A stretch of DNA of 64,000 nt from Streptomyces sp. R28 (GCF_041052385.1 NZ_CP163439.1:2655001-2719000); one strand, 5' to 3'; shown: positions 40,823 through 49,284, counted from the stretch's first letter. Translations and numbers: made by a program. Notes: a model not told the origin generated them from the sequence alone.

Positions 40823-41251
40823 CTAGTCGTAGTGCCGGGCCTCGAAGACGTTGCCGTCGGGGTCGCGGAAGTAGAAGCTGCGCCTGGCCTTGCCGCGGGC
40901 GCCGAAGGAGTCGTACGAGTAGTCCGACACGGGTACGTCGTGCTCCTCCAGGTGGGTGCGCAGCCCTTGGAAGTCGGCCTCCGGCAAGGACAGACAGACG
41001 TGATTGACCGGGTGTCCCGCGCTCCGGGCAGCACCGGGGAGCATCTTCATGCGCTCTGCCATGGCCATCGGCATGAGGTCGAGGATGGTCTCCTCGTTGA
41101 CGCGCACCGAGGGAAACGGCGCCTCGCCCGCGGTGAACTCGGTGAGCCTGACGGGCGCCATGCCGAGTGTCTTCTCGTAGAACTCGGCCGAGGCGGCCGG
41201 GTCGCTCACCCACAGGACCACGTGGTCGAGACGTGTCGTGTTGTCGGTCAT
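40823..41251 (-). CDS. VOC-family (glyoxalase/dioxygenase-fold) protein
   Basis: 142 aa. Two beta-alpha-beta-beta-beta modules are visible: RLDHVVLWVSDPAASAEFYE with metal-type His, and NHVCLSLPEADFQGL, ending FRDPDGNVFEARHYD with the usual Glu. The fold covers glyoxalase I, extradiol dioxygenases and antibiotic-binding proteins; the substrate cannot be read. ATG at 41251 gives the family start; the longer ORF upstream overlaps the psuG promoter and is not family-like. It is divergent from psuG over about 100 bp. Confidence 0.82.
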   Translation of the reverse strand: MTDNTTRLDHVVLWVSDPAASAEFYEKTLGMAPVRLTEFTAGEAPFPSVRVNEETILDLMPMAMAERMKMLPGAARSAGHPVNHVCLSLPEADFQGLRTHLEEHDVPVSDYSYDSFGARGKARRSFYFRDPDGNVFEARHYD

Positions 41252-41350
41252 GCATCCAAGGCTGGTGTCGTCCCCCACAGGCCGCAAGGGTTTGACCGGG
41301 CGGGCCGCCCGCCAGAGATGAGGGAAGACCGAACGACAGGAGGCAGGCGC

Positions 41351-42259
41351 GTGGTGCTGACGGTGTCCGAAGAAGTGCGGGAGGCGATCAACGCGCGTCA
41401 ACCCGTGGTGGCCCTGGAGTCCACGATCATCGCGCACGGGCTGCCCCGCCCGCGCAATCTGCAGGTGGCGTTGGAGCTGGAGGACGTCCTACGGCAGGAG
41501 GGCGCCGTTCCCGCGACGATCGCCGTGCTGGACGGGCGGCCCCATGTCGGACTGGACAAGGAGCAGCTGGAGCGGATCGCGAACGAGGACGGGATCCGCA
41601 AGCTGGGGCACCGTGATCTGCCGCTCGCGGTGGCCTCCGGGGCGAGCGGGGCGACCACGGTGTCGGCGACGGCTCTGCTGGCGGCCCTCGCGGGCGTACG
41701 GGTGTTCGCGACGGGCGGGCTCGGCGGCGTGCACCGGCAGTGGACGGTGACGCAGGACGAGTCGGCCGACCTGGGGCTGCTGGCACGCACACGGATCACC
41801 GTGGTGTGCGCCGGCGTGAAGTCGATCCTGGATGTCCCGGCGACCCTGCAGCGGCTGGAGACCCTCGGCGTCGCGGTCGCCGGCTACCGCACGGAGCACT
41901 TCCCCGGCTTCTATCTGTCCGACTCGGGGCATCCGGTGGACTGGACGCTTCAGTCACCTCAGGAGGCGGCCGAGGTGATGCGCGCTCAGGACGCGCTCGA
42001 CGGGCCCGAGTCGGCGCTGATCGTCGCCAACCCGGTGTCGGAGGCAGAGCAGTTGGATCCCGAGCTGCACGCGCGTGTGCTGGCCGACGCGCTGCACGCG
42101 TGCGAGGAACAGGGCATCACCGGCCAGGCGGTCACGCCGTTCCTGCTGGACTACTTGGTACGGCACACGGACGGTGCCTCACTGAGCGCCAATCTCGCGG
42201 CGGTGCGCGGCAACGTACGGTTGGCAGGGCGGATCGCGGCGGGCTGGGCCGGGGCGTGA
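41351..42259 (+). CDS. psuG: Pseudouridine-5'-phosphate glycosidase
   Basis: 302 aa. It splits pseudouridine 5'-phosphate into uracil and ribose 5-phosphate in pseudouridine catabolism. Signatures: VALESTIIAHGLPRPRN (catalytic Glu), ASGASGATTVSATALLA, FATGGLGGVHR and VVCAGVKSILDVPATLQRLE (catalytic Lys). GTG at 41351 has AGGAGG seven bases upstream; a second GTG follows directly. The stop overlaps the kinase start (GTGA), forming the typical two-gene operon. No nucleoside transporter is attached. Confidence 0.95.
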   Translation: MVLTVSEEVREAINARQPVVALESTIIAHGLPRPRNLQVALELEDVLRQEGAVPATIAVLDGRPHVGLDKEQLERIANEDGIRKLGHRDLPLAVASGASGATTVSATALLAALAGVRVFATGGLGGVHRQWTVTQDESADLGLLARTRITVVCAGVKSILDVPATLQRLETLGVAVAGYRTEHFPGFYLSDSGHPVDWTLQSPQEAAEVMRAQDALDGPESALIVANPVSEAEQLDPELHARVLADALHACEEQGITGQAVTPFLLDYLVRHTDGASLSANLAAVRGNVRLAGRIAAGWAGA

Positions 42260-43224
42260 GCGAGCCGGGGAACGGGCCGGGGAACGGCGGCGCGCAGGAC
42301 GGGACCGCCCCGGCCGGCGAGCGCGGCGACGCGCTGCTGGTCGTCGGGGACGTAGTGACGGACGTCATCGCCCGACACCGGGGGCCGCTGGCCTCGGGTA
42401 CGGACACGGCCGCGGCCATCCGGACGGTGCCGGGCGGCGCGGGCGCCAATGTGGCCTGCTGGGCCGCGCATTGGGGTGGTACGGAGGTGCGGCTGCTGGG
42501 GCGGGTCGGTACGGACGCGGCAGCGTGGCACGAGCGGGAGCTGACCGCGAGCGGAGTACGGCCCCTTCTAGTCGTGGATCCGCAGGCGCCGACCGGGACG
42601 GTGATCTGTCTGGTCGACACGGGCGCCGCTGCCGAGCGGACGTTCCTCACCGACGGCGGGGCGTCCCAGCGGCTCGCCCCCGACGACTGGTCGGACGCGC
42701 TGCTCGACGGTGTCGCCCGGCTGCATCTCTCGGGCTACCTGCTCTTCTCCGAGCCGAGCCGGGCTCTGGTGGCGGTGGCTCTGGCGGCGGCACGCGCGCG
42801 TGGTGTGCCGGTGAGCCTGGATCCGGCGTCGGCCGGTTTCCTCGTGGAGTTGGGCGTCGACCGTTTCCTGGCGCTGGTGGAAGGCGTGGACGTCCTGCTG
42901 CCCAGCCGAGACGAGGCGTGTCTGCTCACGGGGTTGTCCGACGCCGCGGACGCGGCGGCCAAGCTGAGCCATCACGTGCCGTTGGTGGTCGCCAAGCAGG
43001 GCGTGGACGGTGCGCTGGTGGCCCGGTCCGGTGCCGTGCGCGCCCACGTCCCCGCCGCGTCGGCGACGCCGAGGGACACCACGGGGGCCGGCGACGCATT
43101 CACGGGCGCCTTCCTCGCCGCCCTGCTCGCGGGCGCCGGGCCCGAGGACGCGGCGCGGGAGGGGTGCCGGGCCGGGGCGCTGGCGGTGAACCGGGTGGGT
43201 GGAAGGCCGCCCACCGCACAGTGA
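42256..43224 (+). CDS. psuK: PfkB-family kinase, probable pseudouridine kinase
   Basis: 322 aa. Next to psuG, the natural job is phosphorylation of pseudouridine to its 5'-phosphate, supplying the glycosidase. PfkB landmarks are VVGDVVTDVIARHRGPLASG, VPGGAGANVACWAAHWGG (signature 1) and PRDTTGAGDAFTGAFLAALL (signature 2, catalytic Asp). A Gly/Pro-rich N-terminus of about 25 residues precedes the core. The GTG overlaps the psuG stop by four bases. The substrate is inferred from context: ribokinase-like proteins are hard to tell apart by sequence. Confidence 0.88.
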   Translation: MSEPGNGPGNGGAQDGTAPAGERGDALLVVGDVVTDVIARHRGPLASGTDTAAAIRTVPGGAGANVACWAAHWGGTEVRLLGRVGTDAAAWHERELTASGVRPLLVVDPQAPTGTVICLVDTGAAAERTFLTDGGASQRLAPDDWSDALLDGVARLHLSGYLLFSEPSRALVAVALAAARARGVPVSLDPASAGFLVELGVDRFLALVEGVDVLLPSRDEACLLTGLSDAADAAAKLSHHVPLVVAKQGVDGALVARSGAVRAHVPAASATPRDTTGAGDAFTGAFLAALLAGAGPEDAAREGCRAGALAVNRVGGRPPTAQ

Positions 43225-43277
43225 CAGCGACCGGCTTCCGCCGACTCCGCCGCATCAGGTCAACTCCCGTTCTCCGC

Positions 43278-44072
43278 TTACGCCTTGTGGCCCCATGCCG
43301 AGATCATCGGGGCGGTGGCCAGGTCCATGTCACCAGCGGCGACATTGGCGAGGTGGCGGTCGATGTCCTCGTCGGTGGCGAGGCCCTCGGTGACGAGCTG
43401 GCCGCGGATCTGGCGGACGGTGGCGGACTCCAGGGCGGCGCAGGCAGGTGAGGCGACCGGGAAGTACGCGTCGGCCTCCACCCGGCGCAGACCTGCCTCA
43501 CGGAGCAGACGCGGAAGCCTGCGACCGTAGGAGAGGTCGGCACCACGGTCGGCCAGCAGTGTGCGGAAGCCGTTGCGGAGGCGGTTCGCGAGCTGCTGTC
43601 CGGGGCCATACTCGTCGGGGCAGAGCAGAGGCTGCAGAGCGGGGTCGGCGTCCTCGATCAGGAGTCGGCCGCCGGGGCGCAGGGCGCTGATCATCGAGCG
43701 CAACGCCCGTTCGCGGTCCGGCACATGCACGAGCACGAGCCGTGCGTGCACCAGGTCGAACCCCTCCCCCGGCGGCTCGTCCGCACCCACGTCGTGGACG
43801 CGGACCTCGACCGGCGGACGGGCGGCCGGGGTGAGCCGTGAGGTGTCGATGTCGGTCGCGACGACCCGTCCGGTCGGGCCGACCTTCTTGGCCAGCCAGG
43901 ACACCACGGAGGTGCCGCCGGCGCCCACCTCCCAGCAGAGCCAGCCGGGTCCGACGCCGAGCCGTTCGAGGTGTCGGAACGTCGTGGGGTCGAAGAGGGT
44001 GGCGAAGGCGTCGAAGCGCTCGCCCGCCTCGTCCTGCCGATTGCCGAGGAGATACCCGTGGGTTCGCGTCAT
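43278..44072 (-). CDS. SAM-dependent methyltransferase
   Basis: 264 aa, class I Rossmann methyltransferase. The SAM-binding motif I is LCWEVGAGGTSVVSWLA, followed by acidic D in VVATDIDTSRL, HDVGADEPPGEGFDLVHAR and the motif after ALRPGGRLLIEDAD. The N-terminal 40 residues (YLLGNRQDEAGERFDAF) are typical of actinobacterial UbiE-like enzymes. ATG at 44072 is taken; the ORF extends to 44255 but those residues are low-complexity and cross the tandem duplication region. Acceptor unknown. Confidence 0.87.
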   Translation of the reverse strand: MTRTHGYLLGNRQDEAGERFDAFATLFDPTTFRHLERLGVGPGWLCWEVGAGGTSVVSWLAKKVGPTGRVVATDIDTSRLTPAARPPVEVRVHDVGADEPPGEGFDLVHARLVLVHVPDRERALRSMISALRPGGRLLIEDADPALQPLLCPDEYGPGQQLANRLRNGFRTLLADRGADLSYGRRLPRLLREAGLRRVEADAYFPVASPACAALESATVRQIRGQLVTEGLATDEDIDRHLANVAAGDMDLATAPMISAWGHKA

Positions 44073-44117
44073 GATGCGATCATCCCAGTTGCCCGGCTTG
44101 TCCGGAGGGGGCGACGC

Positions 44118-44157
44118 TCGGCAGGACGGCCCGGAATTCGGCAGGACGGCCCTGAAT
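44118..44157. repeat. 20-bp tandem duplication upstream of corA
   Basis: Two adjacent copies (44118-44137, 44138-44157) of tcggcaggacggccc-gaat differ at one base. They lie in the 314-bp gap between the divergent methyltransferase and corA genes. The rest of that gap shows no ORF or RNA structure I recognise. Confidence 0.85.
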
Positions 44158-44386
44158 CCCGTACGGCCGCCCCTCCCGAGTGACGACCTCGGCACGGACT
44201 CTTCATCCACAGCCGGGAACAAAGCGGAACCGCCTGTTCCCACAGGCTTACCCACGTCTCACACCCACCTGGCAAACTGGCGGGCCACGGCGCAGAGATG
44301 CGGCGCACCGCGAGCGAACCGAAGGGGCTGGAGCGCCCCAGAGGCGAGTCGCACATCAATGGGGAGATCCACGCAAGGAGATCCAG

Positions 44387-45514
44387 ATGTCCATGGCAGG
44401 GAATCTGCGGAAGGTCACAGGCCTCAGCAAGGTCGGCGGCCTCCGCAAGGTGGCGCGGCTGACTCGACGGCGCCCCCGCGTCGACCTCAGCCATCCCGCC
44501 AGGTCCCCGCTGGGCTCCTCGGTGGTGAACTGCGTGACGTACCGGGACGGTGTGCGGGTGCCGGAGAGCGGCGATCTGGTCGACGTCGTGCAGAAGGTAC
44601 GCAAACGCGGCGCCGGATTCGTCTGGCTCGGACTCCATGAGCCGACGGACCAGGAGTTCGCGGGCATCGCCGAGCTGTTCGCCCTGCATCCGCTGGCTGT
44701 CGAGGACGCGGTCGAGGCGCATCAGCGGCCCAAGCTGGAGCGCTACGACGAGACGCTGTTCGCGGTGTTCAAGACGGTCTGCTACGTCGAGCACGAGGAA
44801 CTCACGGCGACGAGCGAGGTCGTGAACACCGGCGAGATCATGGTGTTCGTCGGCCGGGACTTCGTGATCACGGTGCGGCACGGGCGGCACGGCTCGCTGG
44901 GCCCGTTGCGCGAGGAACTGGAGTCGAGCCCCGAGCAGCTCGCCAAGGGGCCCGCGGCGGTACTGCACGCGATCGCGGACCATGTGGTCGACGACTATCT
45001 GAGCGTCACCGACTCAGTGCAGGAGGACATCGACCAGGTCGAGACGGATGTGTTCGCGCCGGACGGCGCGCGGACCGACCCGGGGCGGATCTACCAGCTC
45101 AAGCGGGAACTCCTCGAACTGAAGCGGGCCGTGGTTCCGCTGAGCCGCCCGCTCGAGGAACTGGCCACGCGGCCGATCCGGGTGGTCGAGCCGGAGATAC
45201 AGGCCTACTTCCGCGACGTCTCCGACCATCTGCTGCGGGCCAAGGAGCACATAGCCGCCTTCGACGAACTGCTGAACTCGATCCTGCAGGCCCACCTGGC
45301 GCAGGTCACGGTCGCGCAGAACGAGGACATGCGGAAGATCACGGCATGGGCCGCGATCGTCGCCATACCGACGATGGTGTGCGGGCTGTACGGGATGAAC
45401 TTCGACTACATGCCGGAGCTGCGCTGGACGTACGGCTATCCGCTGGTCATCGGCGTGATATCCGTCGCGTGTGTGGCGCTGTACCGGGGCTTCCGGCGCA
45501 ACGGATGGCTCTGA
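44387..45514 (+). CDS. corA: CorA-type magnesium/cobalt transporter
   Basis: 375 aa. CorA forms a pentameric Mg2+ channel. The long cytoplasmic part holds the usual alpha/beta domain (LGLHEPTDQEFAGIAELFAL HPLAVEDA region) and stalk helices (SVQEDIDQVETDVF; QLKRELLELKRAVVPLSRPL). Two membrane helices at the C-terminus carry the selectivity motif YGMNF. The first 45 residues are Arg/Lys-rich and unlike E. coli CorA. ATG at 44387 has AAGGAG about seven bases upstream. A shared terminator separates it from the CBS gene. Confidence 0.94.
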   Translation: MSMAGNLRKVTGLSKVGGLRKVARLTRRRPRVDLSHPARSPLGSSVVNCVTYRDGVRVPESGDLVDVVQKVRKRGAGFVWLGLHEPTDQEFAGIAELFALHPLAVEDAVEAHQRPKLERYDETLFAVFKTVCYVEHEELTATSEVVNTGEIMVFVGRDFVITVRHGRHGSLGPLREELESSPEQLAKGPAAVLHAIADHVVDDYLSVTDSVQEDIDQVETDVFAPDGARTDPGRIYQLKRELLELKRAVVPLSRPLEELATRPIRVVEPEIQAYFRDVSDHLLRAKEHIAAFDELLNSILQAHLAQVTVAQNEDMRKITAWAAIVAIPTMVCGLYGMNFDYMPELRWTYGYPLVIGVISVACVALYRGFRRNGWL

Positions 45515-45555
45515 CGCTTCCTTGGGTCGACGCCGACCGCCGACCGACTACGGCG

Positions 45556-45590
45556 CGTCTCCGTCCGGCACGGTCGGCCGGACGGAGACG
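45556..45590. terminator. Bidirectional terminator between corA and the CBS gene
   Basis: A perfect 14-bp stem (cgtctccgtccggc, 45556-45569; 45577-45590) with a 7-base loop lies between convergent genes. Confidence 0.85.
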
Positions 45591-45619
45591 GCACAGGAGG
45601 TGAGGGGACGTTCGCCGGG

Positions 45620-46057
45620 TCAGTGCGTCGTCGGCGCGGTGGTCCTGGCGTAGACGCTCTCGGCCCAGTGGGCGACCTCGTTCTCCGGCAGGTTCCGGGC
45701 CAGATCGGCCTCGCTGATCATGCCGACCAGTCGCTTGTTCTCGATCACCGGGAGCCGGCGGATCTGGTGCTCCTTCATCTCCCGGAGCACGTCGCTGATG
45801 TCGGCGCCGGCATCGATCCAGCGGGGGGTGCCGTGGGCCATCTCACCCGCGGTGACCTTGCTCGGGTCGCGACCCACGGCCACGCAGCCGATGACGATGT
45901 CGCGGTCGGTGAGGATGCCGCAGAGCCGTTCGTTCTGGTCGCTGATGGGCAGGGCTCCGACGCCCAGCTCGCGCATGAGCTGGGCGGCGCGGTCCAGGGT
46001 CTCGTGGGCCGGGATCCACTGGGCACCACGGTGCATGATGTCTCCGGCAGTGGTCAT
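45620..46057 (-). CDS. Tandem CBS-domain protein
   Basis: 145 aa, almost wholly a Bateman module: two CBS repeats (TLDRAAQLMRELGVGALPIS ... GILTDRDIVIG; and DVLREMKEHQIRRLPVIENK ... GMISEADLAR). Such stand-alone pairs bind adenine nucleotides and act as energy sensors or regulators of partners. ATG at 46057 has GGGAGG eight bases upstream; the ORF start at 46102 is not supported. No partner is evident next to it; CorA is convergent and not co-transcribed. Confidence 0.9.
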   Translation of the reverse strand: MTTAGDIMHRGAQWIPAHETLDRAAQLMRELGVGALPISDQNERLCGILTDRDIVIGCVAVGRDPSKVTAGEMAHGTPRWIDAGADISDVLREMKEHQIRRLPVIENKRLVGMISEADLARNLPENEVAHWAESVYARTTAPTTH

Positions 46058-46190
46058 GGAGTACCTCCCGATGCCGGACGGCCGGCGCGGCGCAGGGCGC
46101 ACCGCTAGTCCCGGCGCCCTTCATTCTCGCCGTGCCACCCGGCACACGCACCCGGAACCGAGCGCCAACGGCCCCGGCAGCGGGCGCCGA

Positions 46191-46604
46191 TCAGGCCGAG
46201 AAGCCCACGATCTTCCGCGGGACGACGCGGATGATCACGCGGGTCTCGTCGCCCTTCTCGGCGGGCGGGTCGATGCCGAGGTACTTGTGCGAGAGCTCGA
46301 AGGGGAGCCGCTTGGCCTCGTCCGGGAGTATCTCGGCGGTGCCGCGGATCTCGACCGAGGTGTAGGGGTTGGCGAGGTCGTAGACCGAGACGCTGATGCG
46401 GGGGTCGCGGCGGAGGTTGCGCACCTTCTGACGGGCGTCGACGGAGGAGAAGAGCACGGTGTCGCCCTCGCGCTTGATCCAGACCACCGAGTTCTGCGGG
46501 GCGCCGTCGGGGCCGAGGGTGGCCACACTGGCGAAGTTTTTGCCGTCGAGCAGGGAGCGGACGGAGTCGTCGAAGGAGATCGGATCGCTCGTGGAGGTCG
46601 TCAT
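46191..46604 (-). CDS. PPOX-class F420-dependent oxidoreductase-like protein
   Basis: 137 aa split-barrel flavoprotein fold. The pattern FASVATLGPDGAPQNSVVWI, then RQKVRNLRRDPRISVSVYDL and YTSVEIRGTAEIL matches the pyridoxamine 5'-phosphate oxidase-related family, whose mycobacterial and Streptomyces members mostly use F420 rather than FMN. The cofactor is not certain from sequence. ATG at 46604 is close to a likely promoter with the palindrome ATGCACGTGCAT upstream; no ribosome binding site is visible, so the transcript may be leaderless. Confidence 0.83.
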   Translation of the reverse strand: MTTSTSDPISFDDSVRSLLDGKNFASVATLGPDGAPQNSVVWIKREGDTVLFSSVDARQKVRNLRRDPRISVSVYDLANPYTSVEIRGTAEILPDEAKRLPFELSHKYLGIDPPAEKGDETRVIIRVVPRKIVGFSA

Positions 46605-46621
46605 GGGGACAGAGTAACTAA

Positions 46622-46633
46622 ATGCACGTGCAT
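46622..46633. promoter_or_regulatory. 12-bp palindrome ATGCACGTGCAT
   Basis: A perfect 12-bp palindrome lies 17 bp upstream of the PPOX-like gene, placed where an operator would overlap its promoter. Only the symmetry and position support it. Confidence 0.4.
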
Positions 46634-46660
46634 ACAGAAGGGATGCTGCCGGCACCAGCT

Positions 46661-46713
46661 CAAGCACTCAAGGGCTCAAGGGCTCAAGGGCTCAAGGGCT
46701 CAACTACTCAAGG
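46661..46713. repeat. Tandem array of CAAG words, exact 8-bp period
   Basis: CAAG begins at 46661, 46669, 46677, 46685 and 46693, with CAAC at 46701 and CAAG at 46709: seven units at an exact 8-bp period. The core is the unit ctcaaggg, 4.6 perfect copies at 46667-46703. It ends two bases before the stop of the uridine-kinase-like gene, in the 110-bp gap before the PPOX-like gene. Confidence 0.85.
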
Positions 46714-46714
46714 A

Positions 46715-47356
46715 TCAACCGCTCCACGCCGGGTGCCGCGGATCGTCGGCGCGCACCAGGACGTCCGCCGTACCGGCGGGGTCGGTCTCGTGGTCGTAGC
46801 GCTCGAAGGCAGGGAGGGTCCAGTGCTCGGCCTCCGGGGTACGGCGGCGCAGGGCACCAGGCGAGAGGAGGACGTGGACGGTCAGGTCGAAGGGGAACCA
46901 GTGACGCAGCAGGAGGGGGCCGTGCAGCAACAGGACGCCGCCGGGTGGGAGTTGGACGTAGGAGCTGCGGGTGGCTCGGTCGGCGACCGGGTCCCACAGG
47001 TCGGGCAGGACGCGACCGTCGCCGTCGGGTTCGAGGGGGCCGAAGACCTCGCGCCACAGGGCGCCGGTGTCGAACCAGCCGTCGTAGTAGGCGTCCACGT
47101 CCTGGTGGCCGTACTCCAGGCGGACCGAGGCGGGGCGCAGGAAGCCCTCCGTGCCGACGGCGAGCGAGGGGCGGCCGCGCATGCGCAGCGCCTCGGCGAC
47201 GCGCTCGGCGAGGTCTCCCGGGTGGGCCGCCGGGGCACCGTCGAACGCGATGCGCGGCCAAGGGCTGCCGTCGGCCGGCTTCAGGTCGAGCAGCCGCTCC
47301 GCCAGCAGGTCGCCGAGCCGGTCCCAGGTGATCGCTTCGAGTCGCACACAGCCCAT
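46715..47356 (-). CDS. Uridine-kinase-like protein lacking a Walker A motif
   Basis: 213 aa. The layout is that of actinobacterial uridine/nucleoside kinase-like proteins: WPRIAFDGAPAAHPGDLAE near residue 34, GRPSLAVGTEGFLRPASVRL, DVDAYYDGWFDTGALW and FGPLEPDGDGRVL, then LLLHGPLLLRHWFPFDLTVH and the RRRTPEAEHWTL lid. In place of G-x4-GK-[S/T] the loop reads GAPAAHPGD, with no Lys or Ser/Thr, so ATP binding as in true kinases should fail. Either the protein is a catalytically dead relative or the fold has a new role. ATG at 47356 gives the family start. Confidence 0.75.
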   Translation of the reverse strand: MGCVRLEAITWDRLGDLLAERLLDLKPADGSPWPRIAFDGAPAAHPGDLAERVAEALRMRGRPSLAVGTEGFLRPASVRLEYGHQDVDAYYDGWFDTGALWREVFGPLEPDGDGRVLPDLWDPVADRATRSSYVQLPPGGVLLLHGPLLLRHWFPFDLTVHVLLSPGALRRRTPEAEHWTLPAFERYDHETDPAGTADVLVRADDPRHPAWSG

Positions 47357-47457
47357 GATGCGACAGGGCGCGGCACGGGTGCGGCGCGCTCCGCGCCCCC
47401 GACCTCGTCACCGCCGCCCTCTCCCTCTCCCTCGCCAACGCCAACGCCAACGCCAAC

Positions 47458-47517
47458 GATCAGACCGTCCCCCGATTCCGATCAGGCCGACCCCTCACCG
47501 GATCAGACCGTCCCCCG
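47458..47517. repeat. 17-bp direct repeat in the gap before the DUF2293 gene
   Basis: gatcagaccgtcccccg occurs at 47458-47474 and 47501-47517, next to four copies of cgccaa at about 47433-47457. The 276-bp gap 47357-47632 shows no ORF or RNA gene. Confidence 0.6.
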
Positions 47518-47632
47518 GACACACCAGGTCGTGTTCCAGCCCCGGCCCCCCAGTTCACCCGGCCTGATCAGACGTCACCGCTGCCCCGGTCAGGGAGTTC
47601 CCCAGGCCTGCCCCAAGGGGAATGAACCCCCT

Positions 47633-48328
47633 ATGGCGCCCCTCGCAACTCCCCCGCCCCGTACCGGTCTTCTCGTGATCCAGCCCCTCAAGCGGCGGCA
47701 GTGTGCGGAGTGTCATGCGGGACCGTTGCAGATGCTCGTGCTGGAGGATGGTTCGCCGCGGTGTCTCGACTGTGCCGACCTCGGGCATCTGGTGTTTCTG
47801 TCGCGCGGCGACACGGCGTTGACACGTCGGTCACGAGAGGAGAGTGCGCTGTCGGCGGTGGTCGTGCGGTTCAACCGACGCAGGAGCCGTTATGAGCGGC
47901 AGGGCGTCCTCGTCGAGGAGGCGGGGCTCGCTCGCGCCGAGGAGCGGTGCCTGGCGGACGCGGAGGCACGGCGGCGGCGCCGGGTGCGGGACGCCCGGCG
48001 GCGGGCGCGGGAGGACGTGCGGTTCGTGGAGGCGTTCGCGGGGGAGATACGGCGGCTGTTCCCGGGGTGTCCGGCGGACCGGGCGCGGGACATCGCCGCC
48101 CATGCCTCGGCGCGGGGCAGTGGACGGGTGGGGCGGAGTGCGGCGGGACGGGCGTTGTCCGAGGCGGCGGTGACCTCGGCGGTCGTGGCGTCCGTACGGC
48201 ATATGGACACGCCGTACGACCAGCTGCTGATGAGCGGGGTGCCGCGCCACGAGGCTCGGCGCCGGATCGCGGCGGCGGTGGAGACGACGTTGCGGGGCTG
48301 GCGGGCGGAGGTGTCGGGGCTCGGCTGA
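47633..48328 (+). CDS. DUF2293-domain protein with a zinc-ribbon-like N-terminus
   Basis: 231 aa. Residues about 24-55 contain C-x2-C and C-x2-C pairs (QCAECHAGPLQ; PRCLDCADLGH), a probable zinc ribbon. The C-terminal half has the DUF2293 segment (VEAFAGEIRRLFPGCPADRA, VTSAVVASVRHMDTPYDQLL, GVPRHEARRRIAAAVETTLR), which is helical and Arg-rich and may bind nucleic acid. The middle is a charged coiled-coil-like stretch. ATG at 47633 is a working start; GTG at 47675 is possible and would remove 14 residues. Confidence 0.72.
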   Translation: MAPLATPPPRTGLLVIQPLKRRQCAECHAGPLQMLVLEDGSPRCLDCADLGHLVFLSRGDTALTRRSREESALSAVVVRFNRRRSRYERQGVLVEEAGLARAEERCLADAEARRRRRVRDARRRAREDVRFVEAFAGEIRRLFPGCPADRARDIAAHASARGSGRVGRSAAGRALSEAAVTSAVVASVRHMDTPYDQLLMSGVPRHEARRRIAAAVETTLRGWRAEVSGLG

Positions 48329-48412
48329 GAGTGCCGGCGGAGCCAGGAAGCCAGGAACAGCCGAGCCGATGCCGCCGCGCGGGGGCCGGGAGGCGAACCG
48401 CCGGGGGGACCC

Positions 48413-48437
48413 GGGGGGCGGGGGGAGGGGGCGGGGG
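48413..48437 (+). other. G-quadruplex motif
   Basis: Four runs of five or six G are joined by single bases (G6-C-G6-A-G5-C-G5, 48413-48437), the tightest canonical G-quadruplex pattern. It lies in the 322-bp gap 48329-48650 between the DUF2293 and DUF1772 genes; the remainder of that gap is GC-rich and featureless. Confidence 0.75.
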
Positions 48438-48650
48438 ACCGAGGGAACGAACCCCTGGGGCGAACCACCCCCCGCACAGCGCCCTCCTCAAGCCGCGAAG
48501 TTCACCGCAGCGCCCGTCTCCGCCCTGCTGGACGCTCGCGTATGTGCTCGCGTCGCTCGGCCATGGTCACTGATCTCGTGCAGGTTTTCACTGGTAGTGA
48601 TGGAGGGAGCCGGGCAGGATCCCGGCGGGATGCGGGGAGTTGACGTTGAC

Positions 48651-49130
48651 ATGATTGATGGACCGTACTTCGTACTGATCGTGATCGGTGTGGTCGGGAC
48701 CGGTCTCGTGGCCGGGGTTTTCTGTGCCTTCTCGACGTTCGTGATGCGTGGGCTCGCCGCGCTGCCACCCGCGCAGGGCGTGGCCGCGATGAAGGCGATC
48801 AATGTCACGGCGTTGATGCCGGCGTTCATGCTGCTGTTCGTCGGCTCGGCGGTGCTGTGCGCGGTGATCGCCGTGGTGACGTTCGTGCTCTGGCCGGACG
48901 AGGGGACGGTGGCGCTGCTGCTGGGCAGTGCGCTGTATCTGTTCGGTTCGTTCGGGGTGACCATGGTGGCGAACGTGCCGCGCAACGAGGCGCTGCTCAA
49001 GCTGGAGGCGGGCACTCAGGAGGCGGCCGCCTACTGGCCGACGTACGTGCGCGAGTGGACGGCGTGGAACCACGTCCGCACGGTCGCGTCCGCCGCCGCG
49101 ACGCTGTGCTACGTGCTGGCCCTCAGCTGA
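48651..49130 (+). CDS. DUF1772 membrane protein (anthrone oxygenase-like)
   Basis: 159 aa with four membrane segments (YFVLIVIGVVGTGLVAGVF; LMPAFMLLFVGSAVLCAVIA; GTVALLLGSALYLFGSFGVT; ASAAATLCYVLAL). Family motifs are FSTFVMRGLAALPPAQGVAA and NVPRNEALLKLEAG, then REWTAWNHVRT. DUF1772 includes anthrone oxygenases of polyketide pathways, but most Streptomyces copies lie outside clusters and are uncharacterised. The start at ATG 48651 has GGGGAG 11 bases upstream; an in-frame ATG at 48630 is an alternative. Confidence 0.85.
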   Translation: MIDGPYFVLIVIGVVGTGLVAGVFCAFSTFVMRGLAALPPAQGVAAMKAINVTALMPAFMLLFVGSAVLCAVIAVVTFVLWPDEGTVALLLGSALYLFGSFGVTMVANVPRNEALLKLEAGTQEAAAYWPTYVREWTAWNHVRTVASAAATLCYVLALS

Positions 49131-49284
49131 CCTCTTGTCGCCGGCCTCCTGTGTCGACCCCGACCGAGAAAGCGCTGTCCCCCCACTCTGCGCACGTGGC
49201 CCGTGGGACGTATCGTTGCCGGAAGAGTGCCGCCCGATGACGCACGGCTCCAACACGTCACACGCGCACGCGAGGAAGACGGCC

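Noticed and set aside
46622..48328. 568-residue plus-strand ORF beginning in the CAAG array
   Set aside because: Only the C-terminal DUF2293 part is a real gene; the front is antisense of the uridine-kinase-like gene and low-complexity intergenic sequence.
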